In this document: positions 63,705 through 64,000 of the stretch, one piece after another
Numbering within the stretch: position 1 is the stretch's first letter
Layout: the number at the start of each line of letters is the position of its first letter
NCBI RefSeq assembly: GCF_003003285.1
Contig: NZ_PVTP01000002.1
Coordinates: 186,001-250,000 of the forward strand
Length of the DNA: 64,000 nt
Source of the DNA: Yoonia maritima
GTDB taxonomy: Bacteria > Pseudomonadota > Alphaproteobacteria > Rhodobacterales > Rhodobacteraceae
Direction: 5' to 3'
Made by a program: the position numbers and the translations under genes
Notes under the pieces: model-generated
The model's database searches: none
Told to the model about the DNA's origin: nothing
What the model saw: the letters and a program-made list of their open reading frames with translations, nothing else

Positions 63705-64000
63705 TTACTCCGCTGCTATCGATTGTGGCTTTGGTTTCGGCTTGGCGCCGTGTTCGTATTCCTCAAGGAAATCCAGAACCTCTTGGCGGTAGGTGTAGTA
63801 ATCAGGGTGTTCGAGAAGCGCCTTGCGTGTCCGTGGGCGCGGCAGGTTCACGTCGGTGATTTTACCGATGGTTGCCTGTGGGCCGTTGGTCATCATCACC
63901 ACGCGATCAGCAAGCAAAATCGCCTCGTCCACGTCGTGGGTCACGCAGATCGCGGTGACCTTGGTGCGCGACCAGACTTCCATCAATACTTCTTGCAGTT
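63705..64000 (-). CDS. ntrD: Nitrate ABC transporter ATP-binding protein, C-terminal part
   Basis: The visible 97 C-terminal residues, open to the window edge, include the switch histidine region CVTHDVDEAILLADRVVMMTNGPQATIGK and the NrtD/NtrD-type ending DYYTYRQEVLDFLEEYEHG. The Walker motifs lie outside the window. It is the ATPase of the nitrate/nitrite (NrtABCD-type) uptake system. Its stop is 3 nt before the nirB start, so it belongs to the same operon. The gene symbol is inferred from family and position. Confidence 0.88.
   Translation of the reverse strand, partial: LQEVLMEVWSRTKVTAICVTHDVDEAILLADRVVMMTNGPQATIGKITDVNLPRPRTRKALLEHPDYYTYRQEVLDFLEEYEHGAKPKPKPQSIAAE

Noticed and set aside
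1..64000. tRNA, rRNA and CRISPR arrays
   Set aside because: Reading all intergenic stretches gave no cloverleaf, no rRNA segment and no regularly spaced direct repeats. Small RNAs cannot be excluded by eye.

Overview
The window reads as chromosomal DNA of an alphaproteobacterium, most likely a marine member of the Rhodobacterales (roseobacter group). This is inferred from gene content: the alphaproteobacterial cell-cycle regulator GcrA, a roseobacter-type Hint-domain protein, two entericidin-like lipoproteins, an ihfB-lapA-trpF-trpB string, and an ntrD-nirB-nirD-nasA-glycosyltransferase-cysG nitrate assimilation operon. I see no rRNA, tRNA, CRISPR array, phage module or replication origin. 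The only mobile element is a decayed IS30-type remnant.

Layout. 1-5.1 kb: a partial unknown gene coupled to rimO, a stress group (PLDc_N protein, CsbD, Dps), and an SDR/TetR divergent pair with two perfect palindromic operators. 5.3-16.8 kb: a glycosyltransferase, gcrA, an ABC-2 permease, a DMT transporter, argD-GNAT-argF, a PiT phosphate transporter, a NUDIX hydrolase, hrpB and rpmB. 17-22.5 kb: meaB, an M50 protease, a low-molecular-weight phosphatase and lepA. 22.5-28.8 kb is accessory in character: several unrecognised proteins, two short entericidin-type lipoproteins, a DksA/TraR protein, a PhnA protein, a hydrolase and a DUF817 membrane protein. 28.9-39.6 kb: glyA, nadK, a pentapeptide-repeat protein, a nitroreductase, ihfB-lapA-trpF-trpB, a serine hydrolase and pth. 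39.7-50.7 kb: a MerR/CDF metal-efflux pair, a NYN ribonuclease with a frameshift, rplY, a PepSY protein, an MFS transporter, lldD, a Hint protein with a frameshift, trpA and ychF.

50.9-55.9 kb is a gene graveyard. An adenylation-thiolation-reductase (NRPS-like) gene carries three reading-frame breaks: a 5-bp tandem duplication, a nine-G run and a missing base. The convergent SDR gene has two in-frame nonsense codons. An IS30 remnant with 27-bp inverted repeats follows, then a udgX-like gene cut off 66 bp from the IS end.

56-64 kb, all on the minus strand and nearly all with ATGA overlaps, is the nitrate assimilation operon. It runs from an ABC transporter ATPase (partial at the right edge) through NADH-nitrite reductase (NirBD), nitrate reductase (NasA) and a TrpD-like glycosyltransferase to siroheme synthase (CysG). 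Together these import nitrate, reduce it to ammonium and supply the siroheme needed by NirB.

Short dispersed palindromes of the type GGTGGAT-N4-ATCCACC sit in at least four intergenic places. Several intrinsic terminators can be read directly.
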